A stretch of DNA of 64,000 nucleotides from Mycteria americana (GCF_035582795.1 NC_134370.1:47913501-47977500); one strand, 5' to 3'. Shown: positions 1-12,069, numbered from the stretch's first letter. Program-made: numbers and translations. Notes: generated by a model from the letters alone, not told the origin.

Positions 1-737
1 CAAGCCATTTTCAAAACCTGGGCATGGATATACATTAGCTGTCCATGTAGTAACTTGACAGGTTGTCAGAGCGTTTGCCCCTTTGGTATCTGATACAAAG
101 GGTGGCTGGGTGTCTTCTTGTATGCCCTGACATTTGTAGAGTGGGAAAATTTATTTTGCAGTATCACTGATAATTTTTCTATGCTGCTAACATCTTTCAA
201 GCAGGTTGGTAGATTCTACCTCATGTAGATGTCCATCTCTGACTATCTTTCTGCTACCTGAGGTACACTACAGAGCCTGTGACACACAGTTGAGTGATTT
301 TTATTCCCTCCACTTGAGGGAAGTATCTTACAACATTTTACACTGGTCCACTGCGATTGACTCATGCCACCTATTTCTGAAATGCAGCCAACAAGGTAAG
401 AGGAGATTTAGAAAAGTTAACAGGGAGCAGATCAATTTAGGACAAGAAGTAAAAACAAAAGCTGGATAAAACATTGTAAACAGACAAACCCAGCATGCCT
501 GCTAAACACAGAGCCATCCTGTGTGACAGTGTGACATTCCTTCCTTCTTTTTGTTTTTTTTTTTCTTTAAAAACTGTTGGTGCAGTTGGTGGGTTCTCCC
601 CATGGGGTTCACTGCAAATGAACTGTGACTGGTGAAGTCATTAGCTCTAATAGCTATGCACACCTCAAGACAACAGTCCTTCATACGTAAGAGGTTGACG
701 GGAACTTTTCAAGGAGGTGTTTATCTAACAGCATGCC

Positions 738-850
738 ATGGGGATCAGGGTTAGGTCCAGTCTTCTTTAGTGTCTTCATTAATGAGCTGGAAGAGAGGGT
801 GAACAGCATGTTAATTACATCTAGGATGAAACGAAGAGAGAACAAAGCCA
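738..850 (+). mobile_element. Old LINE reverse-transcriptase relic
   Basis: In the frame starting at 751 the DNA reads LGPVFFSVFINELEERVNSM. This is the motif-B side of a non-LTR reverse transcriptase of the CR1/L2/L3 type (compare [19 protein letters not shown] in the intact-looking CR1 of this window). The preceding GVPQGS part is decayed and the following FADD motif is not recognisable. The frame meets no other LINE block. It is an isolated, strongly diverged fragment on the plus strand. Confidence 0.7.
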
Positions 851-1379
851 AGGGCCAGGGGAAGTCACTGGTGCCAGCCCACCAGAAATGAGTAGGGCTG
901 GGTTGTATCTGCCATGGACTTTCAGTCTGGCTTCACGCTGGCCTGATTTTGTAAGTAAAATGCAGAGACTTGGGGCTGAGTCTGTGCAACCAGGGCAGTG
1001 GGTTGGGTATTTATAAGGGCATCTGTTAAGCTATAGTGTTGGCTATTCTGCTTTAAAACACAGGTTTTCTGCAGACCCATCTTGTAAATATTTAAATGCA
1101 TGAGTAGCGGAACCAGCAAGTCTGGGTGGAGATTTGCGAGCTGGAGGGAAGCAGAGAGCGTGTGAGTTGCATGTCTCTTTCTCACGTGTCTGCACTTGCA
1201 TGTGCGCGTCTTCCGATACCTTCCAGAGAGATTTTCATCTGAAGAGCTCTGACAGCCTTTCAGGCATCAATCACAGAAGCTCCGCAATAACCCTGCAAGG
1301 TCAGAAGGTGATATCAGATGGGGAAAAGTCTGTGTCTCTGTGTTGTTCCTCAGAGGAGCAATTTGTGCCTGAACAAGGA

Positions 1380-1535
1380 GAGGTGAACAGAGGGCTAGTG
1401 ACTCTTGCAAGTGTGCACATTTGCTGTAATCAGAGCTTTCATGATTCCTAGAGCCAGGGATGGGAGCCAGGTCTCCTGAACCCCTGTTCTCCGCCTTGAC
1501 CACCAGAAACACTTCCTCCCCACAGAAACCTCACC
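1380..1535 (+). mobile_element. Ancient MIR-like SINE relic
   Basis: The stretch GAGCCAGGGATGGGAGCC, then AGGTCTCCTGAACCCC, then CTTGACCACCAGAAACACTT keeps the order of the 3' half of old tetrapod SINEs of the MIR/CORE/LFSINE sort (cargo text: accession of 'gtctcctgac...ccagt...accac'). Identity is partial and the 5' half, including any tRNA-like promoter boxes, is not recognisable. The exact family is not determined. Confidence 0.5.
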
Positions 1536-3650
1536 ATGAAACCACCCACAGGAGAACGGCTTTGTTGTTTGGCAGAGAGAGCATAGGCTCTACTCTACTC
1601 AATCCGCAGGCACATTTTTGGGGTTGCGTGTTTACTAAAATCTTGGCTTTGCTGGTCTGGAGAGAATAAAAGTTGATTGTTCACCAGCCAGGGATTGGCG
1701 TCTCCCTGCCTGTACGTGTAAATATCTCTGTACAGCCATACCAGGCCATAGGGAATATTTGTGGTGCAGCAGCCTGCTTGTATTAGAAGCCTTGTCTCCT
1801 GTGGTAAACACGTCTCTTGTTACCTGTTCTCACTGAAGCTTTTCTGGCTTCTCCCTATCCTTTACTTGGCCACTTTGGCTTCAGGGCCTCATGATAGCTG
1901 GATTGATTTATTTATTTAATAATAAAACTTAAAGAACTGGTTGTTTTCCAGATTGCTCTGTCCCAGGCAATGGCTGTCTCTGAGGAGCCAGTTCATGATG
2001 GGGTTAGCGCGGAGGGAAGCAGGGCTGCTTGGTGTGAGCCTCAGCTCTGCCAGCCCTGCTGTTCCTTCTGCCTTCTCAGCCTTCTCCCAGTAACCCCCCT
2101 CCTCCTGAACTGGCAGGTTATGATGCTGTTCAGGCTGTCCAGACCTTGCCAGTTCCGTCCCTCTCAGGAGGTGGCAGGGATCATGTAAAAGGGAGTTCAC
2201 AGCCCAAGTCTACAAACAGGACCATATGACAGTAGAGAGAAGACAACAGAAGACAAGGAGTGGGCCTTCCATCAGTTATTTCTCCTGTGCGGGTCCCTAG
2301 CAGGTGTCATGGCATGTGCTTGCTGTCTCTCACCCACTCCATGGGCCCACGTCTGAGTGTGGCTGCTCAGCACATGCTCCCAGAACCCAGGTTTGGCTGT
2401 GCAGATCTGGGCTTGTGGGCTCTTGGGGCAGAACAGAGCCTCCCTGCACGGTGCTGCTGGGTGTGTTCAGTCCTAGTGGGAGTCCAGCACAAGAGTCTCA
2501 TGTTGTATTTGTGAGACTGGATTGCTTGTCCTCTTCTCCAAGCCAGTATAGCACACAATACTGAGGCTGTGCAAGGAGAACCATAATGGGAAAGAACTGA
2601 GCATTGTGGGGAGAAGAGACAGGCAGTGACCAGGCAGCAAGCAGGCAGCAGAGGGAAGTGGGGATGCTTATGGAAGTGAACTCTTGGTTGGAGATATCAG
2701 GAAGGAAGACAGGAAGGAGGAAAAGGCCTTACTCAGGCAGAAGTAAAGGGAAAGACTGGGTGAGGCTGGAGAGCTTCAGTGTCCTTATCCCATCTTCTGT
2801 AAGGGACAGTGACATCTTCCCCAGAGGGGTTAGCAGTGTTGTCTGTTTATTTGCATGGCTGGGAAGCAATTGCACTCTCTTGGATGATGGATTAGTAAGT
2901 GTCTGAAAACAAAAGTCAGAGATGTGTACTCTGGATCCCAAACTGAGGCATCTGCTGCTTGTAATCCGAAGGCAATCAACTCCTGGCTGGTGTGGGAAAG
3001 GGTTCCCCCACCCCACAGCTTCACACATGGTACCGACAGGTCTAATGGGCCATTTTGCTGCATTAGGAGACTTGATTTTCTACAGCTTCCTAAAATCGTG
3101 AGTGCTGTGATATCTGCATGACAGCACTGCTTTGAGCAGAAGTCAGTCGGACTGGTTCATCACTAATGCTTTCCTGTCTGTCAGTTTTATAACTGGATAA
3201 TGAAACCCGCTTCCCATCGCTCTCTGACCTTGGTTTTGCAGAGTGTTCAGGTGCATCTTAAAGACTTCATGTTTCAAGAGGCAGGAGTCTGTCACAGCTG
3301 CAGCTCTGTGCCTCGGATGTTTCATTTCCCTGAAGGTTTGGCCCTTCAGGAGGAAGTCTGTATATTCACAGTGTTTCTGCCCATAGAACTGGTAACATTG
3401 AGATTGTCTTACGCATCAGCAACAGAATGAAGAAAGTAGAGGCAATCAGGACCCAAAATAATTATGTTTATCATCTGTCATCATCACACAGGGTCTAACA
3501 GCACATAAGCACTTCTGGTGGGCTGCTTTCAGGAACACAGAATGCAGGCAGTATCATTAGAGGATTCACTGATTATTTAAATGGATACTAGCCAGCCACG
3601 GAACAGTGCAGTGGGGGATTCTCTGGAGTGCAAGCACACCTATTTATTAC

Positions 3651-3997
3651 CTGTGTTGCAAACAAGGGCATATCCAGTGCTGAACCTATCTCTGTGTGTG
3701 CAAGTGTTAATGGGTGTAATTTCCAGAGTCAGGCTGTGGAAGTAATAACTCGGCCCCTTTCTGACTGATCCCTGGGATTTGGAAGGTGTAATTTGGAAGA
3801 GCCTATAGCTGCTTGAACCCCTCTCTATGGAAGGGATTATTCCAAGGGAACTGTCTGATGTTTCCCCTTGTGGCTCTGTCTGCTCCTCCCTAGTTTCATG
3901 CCACTCCTGAAATACATAATCCTGAACAAAGACTTGAGGACTGAGTTCCCTGCTGGCAGAACTATCCCCCATCACACTGCTGCACAGTCTGAGGGTG
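3651..3997 (-). other. Weak exon candidate, 347 bp
   Basis: A 142-codon minus-strand frame is open here. It contains a good acceptor (TCTTGGACGTTTCTGCTCAG) and ends at a poor donor (CACAG/GTAATA). The peptide is Ser/Glu/Gln-rich in the middle (for example EWHETREEQTEPQGETSD) and is not recognised. The weak donor argues against it. Confidence 0.12.
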
Positions 3998-4911
3998 CTG
4001 AGCAGAAACGTCCAAGAAAATTCAACTGATCTCAGTTCAGAAAAGACCCCTGAAAACATTTGCAATCAACAAAAACCAATATTCTTCAACCCATATCCTT
4101 GCAGCTTAGTCCCCCCTCTCCTTGTGCTGAGAGTTAGGGAGAGCCAAGCTTTAGAGAAAAGGAGAAAGGGCCAAAGAAAATCTTGGCCAAAATGAGTACA
4201 GTCAATTGCTGCATTTAGCCATTTGGTGGAAGGTCTTGGTAACAGTCTACTTGGAAGTAAAAGTCTTAAAGCTGAGAGCACAGGAAGAGTTAAAGCCAGA
4301 TTGGTATGTGTAGTGGAATTAGTTGGAATCCCTTCAAAAACCCATGACACTTCATCTCTTCAGCAAAACATTTGAGATGCTGCACGTTTACTTACTCTGA
4401 TGTTCCGGGTTATAAAGTGGCTTTCTAAAACCCTTGTTTTCCGTGATGATCTCCAGATGAGGATGTAAAATCCCTCCTTACAGGATGCCAATCCTGAGGT
4501 GTCTCAGTGTGTAAAGGAGGGATATTTCTCATTCTCTCAGTATCTGTCAATGGGAACTGGTGTTTCTCCTGCAGACACCACCCAACTGCCAAGAAATCTG
4601 CTTTAGCAAGGCTCTTATGAACTACTTTCAAACCTGGAAGAGGGTTATTTTGAGCCAAACGTTGATGTAAGTGCATTTTTACTGAAATTCAAATGCAAAC
4701 CAATCGGCATTTCACTCCAGCACTTCAATTTTCCTGCAGATTGTTTTTCCAGGGGCACCTTCTCCTTCTGGCTTATCTGCCAGACTGTGGGAATGCTGTC
4801 AAGACAGGAGCCATTCTCCTGTATCTAAAGGGCAACCAGCTTAGGGACTGAGCCAGATACTTCTGTTGTGTGGGTATCTCATGCCAGTGAGCTGAGGAGG
4901 AGAGCTGAGCT

Positions 4912-4937
4912 CCATGGTGTGCTCCCATGGTGTGCTC
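4912..4937. repeat. Perfect 13-bp tandem duplication
   Basis: CCATGGTGTGCTC occurs twice in a row without mismatch. Confidence 0.9.
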
Positions 4938-6236
4938 AGTGCCTGATCAGAAGAGCCCTGCTATTAACTATGCAAGTGAGATTCTGCTTGCCATTTCAGG
5001 GGATCAGAGGGTAATGTTGGGTGAAAGGAGCCTCAGGGAGTCTTCAGTCTGGGTCCCTGCTGAAAGCACAGCCAGCTTCAAAGTGAGGTCCAGTTGGTCT
5101 GGACATCATCCAGTCAGCTTTTGTCAGTCTTCAAGGACAGGGATTGTTCTGCCTCTCTGGGCCCCTGTCCAGGATAATTGGGGTTTTCCTGGCGCTGAGT
5201 GCTCAGTAGCTGAGCGTGAAATCTTGTCCAAAATCTTTGCCTGTTTCTGTGCTAGGATAAGTTCTGCTTGCAAAGCAGGTTTATCACTAACTTGACACCT
5301 GACAGACTTTCCCTGTGCTCTTAAAGCTTCTCCAACCTCTTCCTTGGATTTCTCCAAGTGCAGAAAGGACAACGCTTGCTCCTGTCCCAGTGTGTACCCA
5401 GGGTGGCTGTTATGTCACTGGCACAGAGGACTTGGGGCCAGCCTAGACTGTTGGATCCCCTGGCCTAGCTGGTGAAAGGAAGACAAGACTACGGGAGTCA
5501 ACCAGGGACTTCTGTTGGAGCTGTAGAGCCTGGAGCAGGACAGTGAAGGGAAGGAGACTTAGAAAGTAGTGACCCTGGGTGGGTAGCGGAGTTGTTTTGG
5601 TGGTCTGCTTGCCTATGTTTTGCATTGGTGTGTAGAAGTAGAGTCATGTTCTGAAACAGATTTTGGAGTGGGATCTCCTTGGCTGGGGATGAAGGCTGGC
5701 TCCTGTGGGTCACCCCCGCAGGGCTGAAGGCTGCTGCTTGCTGGAATGGGGAAGTTCTGGAGCAGTGGGGCAAAACCCCTGGAGCTTTATGCTTCAGCTC
5801 AACCAATCTAGGAAGAGACTGGGACCTGTATAGTGAGGGGCCTGAATGTCCCTCCCATGGTCCTTCAGAGGAAGAAATGGAAGAGAAGAGGAAGATGCTG
5901 AACCAGTGATGCAGCTGGGGGACCTCCTGTGGTAGACCCTCAGCATGAGAGCTGCAAAACGAAGCTTTGTGGTATGGAACTGTACAAGGTAAAAGGAGGA
6001 GGCTTGTCCCAGAGAGCTCCCTACCGAAGTGTGAGACTGGTGGAGGTGAACAGAGGAGCAGTGAAGTGATTCTGACTGTGATCTTGGTGCTGCGCTGTCA
6101 AACTTGCTGTAGGAATCACAACGAAAGAAGATTTCGAAGAAGACAAGTAAGGAGCTTTGTGGGTGTTTTTCCCTTCTAGAAGCATGAATAAAGAAAAGCA
6201 CGACAGTGCTTCCTTGAAAGTCTGGTGGGTGGACTG

Positions 6237-6260
6237 GTGCTATGAGCTGTGCTATGAGCA
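6237..6260. repeat. 12-bp tandem duplication
   Basis: GTGCTATGAGCT is followed by GTGCTATGAGCA, with one mismatch in twelve. Confidence 0.85.
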
Positions 6261-6749
6261 GAAGATGGGGGCTGATTCCTTCATAATGAATGAAAGATGA
6301 CAGATGGGGAAAGGCAAGGAAAGGCCTTCAGTGCTAGTATAATTAACTTCTGAGAACACTGGGATGGGCTTTTTCATAATGTGAAAGAGAAAAGAGAGGA
6401 TATTTGACTGAGAGTAATGGGATAATGGGAATGGTGGAGGTGAATTTGGTTGGTCCTCAGTTCCTGAGACACCTGAAGCAAAGACCCTATACCAGCTTCA
6501 AGGACAGAGGGAGAGGATGGCCTCCTTGGTCTTAGAGAGGATAGGCTGCATGGGGCCGGTCTACCTCCTCCTAGTGTAATAAGTGGCCCTGAGCTCTTGT
6601 TTTGGAAGAGGAGGTGAAGAGCCAATCCCCCTTCAGCGCAATAATGACTTCACACCCTGACTTTTTCCCTGCAAGCCTTTTCTCTTGCACACTAACAAGT
6701 CTGAGCCTACTTCACTGTGCTTCAGTAACTGTGCTTTTAATTATGCTCT

Positions 6750-6985
6750 GTGTCTTTGACCATCTGTTGTGCTCTTTTCAGAATCTGTTTCAGTTCTGAT
6801 ATCCCCTTTTGAGATGAAGGGACCACAAGTGCATGCAGTATCCAAGGTGTGGATGAATCATAGGTTTTTCTGCTCTGTTCTTTTTTTACTTTCCAAATGA
6901 TTCATACCACTTGATCTGTTTCTTGATGGTTACTGAGCATTAAGCTGACATTTTCATGGAACTGACAGCTTTATGTGGAAAAATG
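6750..6985 (-). mobile_element. Old CR1/L3-like LINE 3'-region relic
   Basis: Plus-strand text such as GAGATGAAGGGACCACAAG, then GCAGTATCCAAGGTGTGG, and further on GAGCATTAAGCTGACATTTT matches in order the reverse complement of the 3' ORF2 region of old amniote CR1/L3 copies. The corresponding protein block is the region before the RPHLEYC-type motif. It is heavily diverged and has no open frame. Boundaries are approximate. Confidence 0.65.
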
Positions 6986-8689
6986 AGAGCCTACCAAGAG
7001 GAGTGAAAATGGTGTCTGTTGGAGAGGAAAATCCTGAACCTTTCAAGACAAGATTGTTTGGGCAAGGAGTATCACAGGAATCTCAATGGAGAGGTTACAA
7101 TAGCTCCCAGTATGGAGGCCACCTGGGAGAGAGGCCAACATGAAGTTGATGGTGTCAGGAAGATGCTGTAACTTGCTGATAGACATATAAGAGCAAGCAT
7201 GGAAGACCTCCTCTTTGAGCAAGACTACACAGGAGAGGAAAATCAAGCCAGGAGAGGGAGCTGGAAAGGCTCCAGCTTGAATAGAGGAGATAAAGAGAAG
7301 CAAAATGAAAGGTTAATGAGCCAGAGGGCTTGTTAGGAAGACAGGGCAACAGCAAGTTTGGGCAGAGGATGTACAGTAACACCTGTGAGGGGGTTACATT
7401 CAGGGGTTGCAATAAAGTGGGCTGTACAGAAAGAGCAGCAGCATCCCTGGCTGCCAAGCTAAGCTTGTGGGTCAGATGGTCATGCTCACCCAGGCCTGGG
7501 AGTCCAAGAGGGAAGATTTGGCCTGTAGAGCTGCTTGGAGGGCGAGAGCAGCGAAGAAAGCATAGCATTTGGTGAATGAAAGGAACAGGCTTAATGTCAA
7601 TATATTTGGTGTATAGGATAAACATAGCTGAAACAGAGGGCTGAAGTCTGCAGGAACAGTGGCTAGAGTTGGAGGAAGACCAGGAGGTGATAACCTGCAA
7701 GCTTCCTGTTCTATTTTTTAGGATAAGGGAATAAAACTGTGGTCCAGGGCGACTGTTTATGTGGTTCTGGCACCTTTTGGCTGCGTACAGGGCATCTTTT
7801 GCCTTCACAGGGAGAAGTTAAGTCCGGGTGGCTTCCTCTTTATCATGTCAGCCCTTGCTCTTGTCTCCTTTCTCCTGGTGTGCAGGGGTGTTCTGGCCTG
7901 TCCCACTGCTGCCAGTGAGATACTGTGCTATCTCAGGCTCTGATATCCAGGAATACCTTGTTCTCAGCAGGGTGACGTCTTTGTCTGTACTCTTTGCCAT
8001 CCAGAGTTCTGTTATTGATTGGACCTACGCATCCAGCCTGGACACCCAACACCATGCCTTCAGCCCAGTGCTGGCTTTGTCTTACTGCCGTGCACGTTCT
8101 GTGCACCTACACCACGCTGCAACTGTGGCTCTGATTTGGGTTTGTGTGTGGTGACAGTGTGAGATGTGGGCAGAGTGGGTATTCGAATGTATGTGATGCC
8201 AGACCCTCAGTAGCCTTAGAAAAGTCTTACTCCATTCCAGGCCAGGGAGGTCATCCCTTGACCTCTGGCAGCTGCTCCTTGTCTTGTCTTCTGAGCGTCT
8301 TTTAAAGATACCTTGGACTGCCTTGATGTGATTTCCTAATGCCCTTTTTGACCTTCCTCTTTCCCCTGAGCCTGACAACTTGGTGCTTAGACGTCACCCA
8401 TCATCACTGCTCCCTACATGAGCAGTGAAAAGAACCACCTGATGTTTTGCTTGCTGTCTCTGTTCCAGCTCTTGGACACCTTTCATCTCCAGCTTCCTAC
8501 ATAGGAAAGAATTGTGGAATTCAGCCTCATGGTTATCAGCCCAGCAAAACTGTCTATTAGCCAGAAAGCAGGAATCACACATAACTAAAGTAACCAAATC
8601 TAATTCCCATTGACAGGAGAAAATTTCCATTGCCCTCTGCTAGACCTGTCTGAATGGGAGAGCAGCTACTGGGATGGAAGAATAAAATG

Positions 8690-8770
8690 ATGTACAGAAG
8701 CAAATTACCTGGCTGAGATCACATGGGGTCTATGGTAAATCTGGGATTACCAGGAAGATTAACTGGCATA
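8690..8770 (+). mobile_element. Possible MIR-like SINE scrap
   Basis: GAGATCACATGGGGTCTATGG then AATCTGGGATTACCAGG loosely resembles the 'aggtcacacagg.agtctgtggtagagctgggattagaacccagg' part of MIR. It is only about 60 bp and highly diverged, so chance resemblance is possible. Confidence 0.3.
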
Positions 8771-9011
8771 ACCGTGTTGGTCAGTTACTCAAGAAACATG
8801 AGAGAAACCAGAAGTTTCTTTTGGAGCTAAGAAAGCAGGGATGATTTGGGAGCGGTCTTCTTCTTGGAGGGGTTTCAGACTAGATCCTCCTCCATATTCG
8901 GTGCCCTAGCTGAGCCCCTGGCCAGATGCCTGTGCCCTGCTCAATCCCAACCCCTTCCTGACCCCTCTGAACAGGATGTCTTGATGCTCGGCTCGTGGCA
9001 TGTTCTGTTTT

Positions 9012-9823
9012 CACAGAATCACAGAATCATATAGGTTGGAAAAGACCTTTAAGACCATTGAGTCCAACCGTAAACCTAACACTACCAAGACCACCACCAT
9101 GTCCCTAAGCACCTCATCCAAACGTCTTTTAAATACCTCCAGGGATGGCGACTCAACCACTTCCCTGGGCAGCCTGTTCCAATGCTTGACAACCCTTTCA
9201 ATGAAGTAAAATTTCCTAATATCCAGTCTAAACCTCCCCTGGCGCAACTTGAGGCCATTTCCTCTTGTCCTATCACTTGTTACCTGGGAGAAGAGACCGA
9301 CCCCCATCTCTCTACAACCTCCTTTCAGGTAGTTGTAGAGAGCAATAAGGTCTCCCCTGAGCCTCCTTTTCTCCAGGCTAAACAACCCCAGTTCTCTCAG
9401 CTGCTCCTCATAAGACTTCTGCTCTAGACCCTTCACCAGCTTCGTTGCCCTTCTCTGGACACGCTCCAGCACCTCAATGTCTCTCTTGTAGTGAGGGGCC
9501 CAAAACTGAACACAGTATTCGAGGTGCGGCCTCACTAGTGTACACTCACTAGTGTACTAGTACAGGGGCACGATCACTTCCTTAGTCCTGCTGGCCATGC
9601 TATTTTTGATACAAGCCAGGATGCCATTGGCTTTCTTGGCCACCTGGGCACACTGCTGGCTCATATTCAGGCGGCTGTCAACCAACACCCCCAGGTCCTT
9701 CTCTGCCAGGCAGCTTTCCAGCCACTCTTCCCCAAGCCTGTAGCGTTGCATGGGGTTATTGTGACCCAAGTGCAGGACCTTGCACTTAGCCTTGTTGAAC
9801 CCCATACAATTGACCTCGGCCCA
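9012..9823 (-). pseudogene. CR1 ORF2, RT thumb, C-terminal region and 3' end
   Basis: This segment follows the nonsense codon. [16 protein letters not shown] (RT thumb side) and [19 protein letters not shown] are in one frame down to 9,557. A 14-bp duplication then breaks the frame, and [32 protein letters not shown] and [14 protein letters not shown] continue in another frame to about 9,012. The last part is the conserved CR1 C-terminus (HWNRLP block). Coding reaches nearly to the 8-bp terminal repeats, as is usual for CR1, so the 3' UTR is only tens of bases long. This terminal segment is what most short CR1 copies in bird genomes consist of. Confidence 0.93.
9531..9558. repeat. 14-bp tandem duplication inside CR1 ORF2
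   Basis: CTCACTAGTGTACA (9,531-9,544) is followed directly by CTCACTAGTGTACT (9,545-9,558), identical in 13 of 14 positions. Fourteen is not a multiple of three, so the duplication shifts the ORF2 frame. An in-frame TAG is also present in the minus-strand reading here. Confidence 0.9.
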
Positions 9824-10399
9824 TCAATCCAGCCTGTCCAGATCCCTCTGTAGAGCCTTCCTACCCTCAGGCAGATCAACACTCCCACACAACTTGGTGT
9901 CATCTGCAAACTTACTGAGAGTACACTCGATCCCTTCGTCCAAATCATTGATAAAGATATTAAACAGAACTGGCCCCAACACAGAGCCCTGGGGAACACC
10001 GCTTGTGACCGGCCGCCAACTGGAGTAAACTCCATTCACCACCGCTCTTTGGGCCCGGCCATCCAGCCAGTTCTTTACCCAGTGAAGAGTACACCCGTCC
10101 CAGCCATGAGCAGCCAGTTTCTCCAGGAGAATGCTGTGGGAAACCGTGTCAAAGGCTTTACTGAAGTCTAGATAGACAACGTCCACAGCCTTTCCCTCAT
10201 CCACTAGGCGGGTCACCTTGTCATAGAAGGAGATCAGGTTGGTCAAGCAGGACCTGCCTTTCCTGAACCCATGCTGGCTGGGCTTGATCCCTTGGTTATC
10301 CTCTACATGCCGTGTGATAAGACTCAGGATGATCTGCTCCATCAGCTTCCCCGGCACTGAGCTCAGGCTGACAGGCCTGTAGTTCCCTGGGTCCTCCTT
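9824..10399 (-). pseudogene. CR1 ORF2, reverse transcriptase catalytic core
   Basis: This is the central polymerase domain that copies CR1 RNA at the nicked target. Blocks in order are [53 protein letters not shown] (motif A with catalytic Asp), [20 protein letters not shown] (motif B) and KFADDTKL (motif C). The FADD catalytic pair lies at 9,899-9,910. All catalytic aspartates expected for the family are intact. The frame stops at TGA 9,824-9,826, where CGA or CGG would be expected, again compatible with CpG decay. The frame resumes immediately after the stop. Confidence 0.95.
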
Positions 10400-11084
10400 T
10401 CAGCCCTTCTTGTAGATGGGCATCACATTAGCTAATCTCCAGTCAGCAGGGACCTCCCCAGTTAGCCAGGACTGCTGGTAAGTGATGGAAAGGGGCTTGG
10501 TGAGCACATCTGCCAGTTCCTTCAGTACTCTTGGGTGGATCTCATCAGGCCCCATAGACTTGTGAGTGTCTAAGTGGTGCAGCAGGTCACTAACCATTTC
10601 CCCCTGGATTATGGGGGCTCCATTCTGGTCCCCGTCCCTATCTTCCGACTCAGGGGGCTGGGTACCCAGAGAACAATTGGCCCTGCTATTAAAGACTGAG
10701 GCAAAGAAGGCATTAAGTACCTCAGCCTTTTCCTCATCTTTTGTCACTGTGTTCCCTCCCCCGTCTACTAGGGGCTGGAGATTCTCCTTAGCTCTCCTTT
10801 TGCTGCTAGTGTATTTGAAGAAGTGTTTTTTGTTGTCTCTTACGGCAGCAGCCAGACTGAGCTCTAGCTCAGCTTTGGCCCTTCTAATTTTCTCCCTGCA
10901 CAGCCTTGCTACACCTTTATAGTCCTCCTGAGTTGCCTGCCCCTTCTTCCAGAGGTCACAGACTCTCCTCTTTTTCCTGAGTTCTAGCCAGAGCTCTCTA
11001 GTCAGCCAGGCCGGTCTTCTTCCCCGCCGGCTCGTCTTTCGGCACCTGGGGACAGCCCGCTCTTGTGCCTTTAGGACTTCCTTC
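10400..11084 (-). pseudogene. CR1 ORF2, linker and start of reverse transcriptase
   Basis: The frame is open from about 11,070 down to 10,400, although its first usable start codon is only a GTG at 10,747. The first part is a basic linker rich in Arg and Lys (RKTSRRGRRPAWLTREL and the ELRKKRR region). The second part is the entry of the reverse transcriptase, with KAEVLNAFFASVF, then GPDEIHPRVLKELAD, then GEVPADWRLANVMPIYKKG (RT motifs 0 and 1 of non-LTR elements). It ends at a TGA at 10,400-10,402, where related elements carry CGG (Arg). A C-to-T change at a CpG explains most of the difference. Downstream sequence resumes in the same frame, so this is a point nonsense lesion rather than a truncation. 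Confidence 0.92.
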
Positions 11085-11624
11085 TTAAAGAAATGTCCAG
11101 CCTTCCTGGACTCCTTTGCCCATTAGTGCTGCCTCCCAGGGGACTCTCTCGACCAGTCTCCTAAACAGGCCAAAGTCTGCCCTCTGGAAGTCTAAGGTGG
11201 CAGTTTTGCTGACCCCCCTTGCCGCTTCTCCAAGTATCAAAAACTCTGTCATTTCGTGATCACTCTGCCCAAGACAGCCTCCAACCATCACATGGCTCAC
11301 AAGTCCTTCTCTGTTCGTGAACAAGAGGTCCAGCAGGACACCTTCCCTAGTTGGCTCACTCACCAGCTGTGTCAGGAAGTTATCATCTGCCACACGCTCC
11401 AGGAACCTCCTAGACTGTTTCCTCTCTGCTGTATTGTATTTCCAGCAGACATCCGGCAGGTTGAAGTCCCCCACAAGAACCAGGGCTAGCGATTGTGAGG
11501 CTTCTGCCAGCTGCTGATAGAATAGTTCGTCAGTCTCCTCATCCTGGTTGGGTGGTCTGTAAGAGACTCCCACCACAATATATCTGCCTTGTTGGCCTTC
11601 CCCCTGATTCTTACCCATAGACAC
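11085..11624 (-). pseudogene. CR1 ORF2, endonuclease domain, C-terminal half
   Basis: This open frame continues the endonuclease after the shift near 11,580. VVGVSYRPPNQ is followed by LVGDFNLPD, which is the endonuclease GDFN core motif, then LLDLLFTNREGLV and GQSDHEM, the SDH catalytic motif. The catalytic Asp and His residues of the family (GDFN and SDH) are present. The frame ends at a premature TAA at 11,085-11,087, where one T of a T-run appears to have been lost. The expected protein continues in another frame as the endonuclease-RT linker. The plus-strand open frames in the same stretch are shadows. Confidence 0.92.
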
Positions 11625-12069
11625 TCCACCCTATCGTCACCATCATTAAGCTCTAAACTATCCAGACTCTCCCTAACGTATAGGGCTACCCCACCACCTC
11701 TCCTGCCTCGCCTATCCCTCCTGAAGAGTTTATAGCCATCCATTGCCGCACTCCAGTTGTGCGAGTCACCCCACCACGTTTCCGTGATGGCAACCATATC
11801 GTAGTTTTCCTGATGTACAATGGCTTCCAACTCCTCCTGCTTGTTGCCATGCTGCGTGCATTGGTGTAGAGGCACTTCAGCTGGGCTGTCGTCTGTGTCT
11901 CCTTCATAGAAGAACACCCCTTGTGTGCTTTGAGGTGTTTCACTGGCGTTTCTGTCTTGGCTCCTATTACCTCGGTATCCCCTAGCTCAACTCTATTCGA
12001 CTTCAACTGTGCCCCAGAGTACCCTGCACATCTCAGAGACAGATGCTGAGTGCCCTTGCTGGCACCCAC
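11576..12069 (-). pseudogene. CR1 ORF2, start and endonuclease domain, N-terminal half (frameshifted)
   Basis: Two overlapping minus-strand frames together give the N-terminus of CR1 ORF2. The LKCLYTNARSM motif is followed by an ITETWW block and a VALYVRESL block. These belong to the apurinic/apyrimidinic-like (EEP) endonuclease that nicks target DNA to start reverse transcription. The first frame is lost near 11,847, where ATGGCAAC stands in place of the expected ATGGGCAAC, a one-base deletion. Reading continues in the second frame to about 11,580, where two extra bases in ATATAT shift it again. The start at 12,069 is a GTG and is conventional only. The true CR1 ORF2 start is not settled by this sequence. 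Confidence 0.9.

Larger units (their letters stand above)
860..8690. other. Noncoding DNA, left flank
   Basis: Apart from the LINE and SINE relics, the short duplications and the weak exon candidate listed separately, nothing is recognisable here. The first 730 bp of the window are likewise featureless. Around 7,040-7,810 the plus strand is purine-rich, so its complement lacks stop codons and gives a 217-codon frame without any domain. Confidence 0.6.

Noticed and set aside
4393-4460. Minus-strand segment with donor AGA/GTAAGT and an open frame
   Set aside because: There is no pyrimidine tract for an acceptor, and a stop codon lies just upstream.
7155-7808. Longest non-CR1 open frame, 217 codons on the minus strand
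   Set aside because: The plus strand is purine-rich here, so the complement has few stop codons. The peptide is Leu/Ser-rich without a domain, splice sites or a credible start context.
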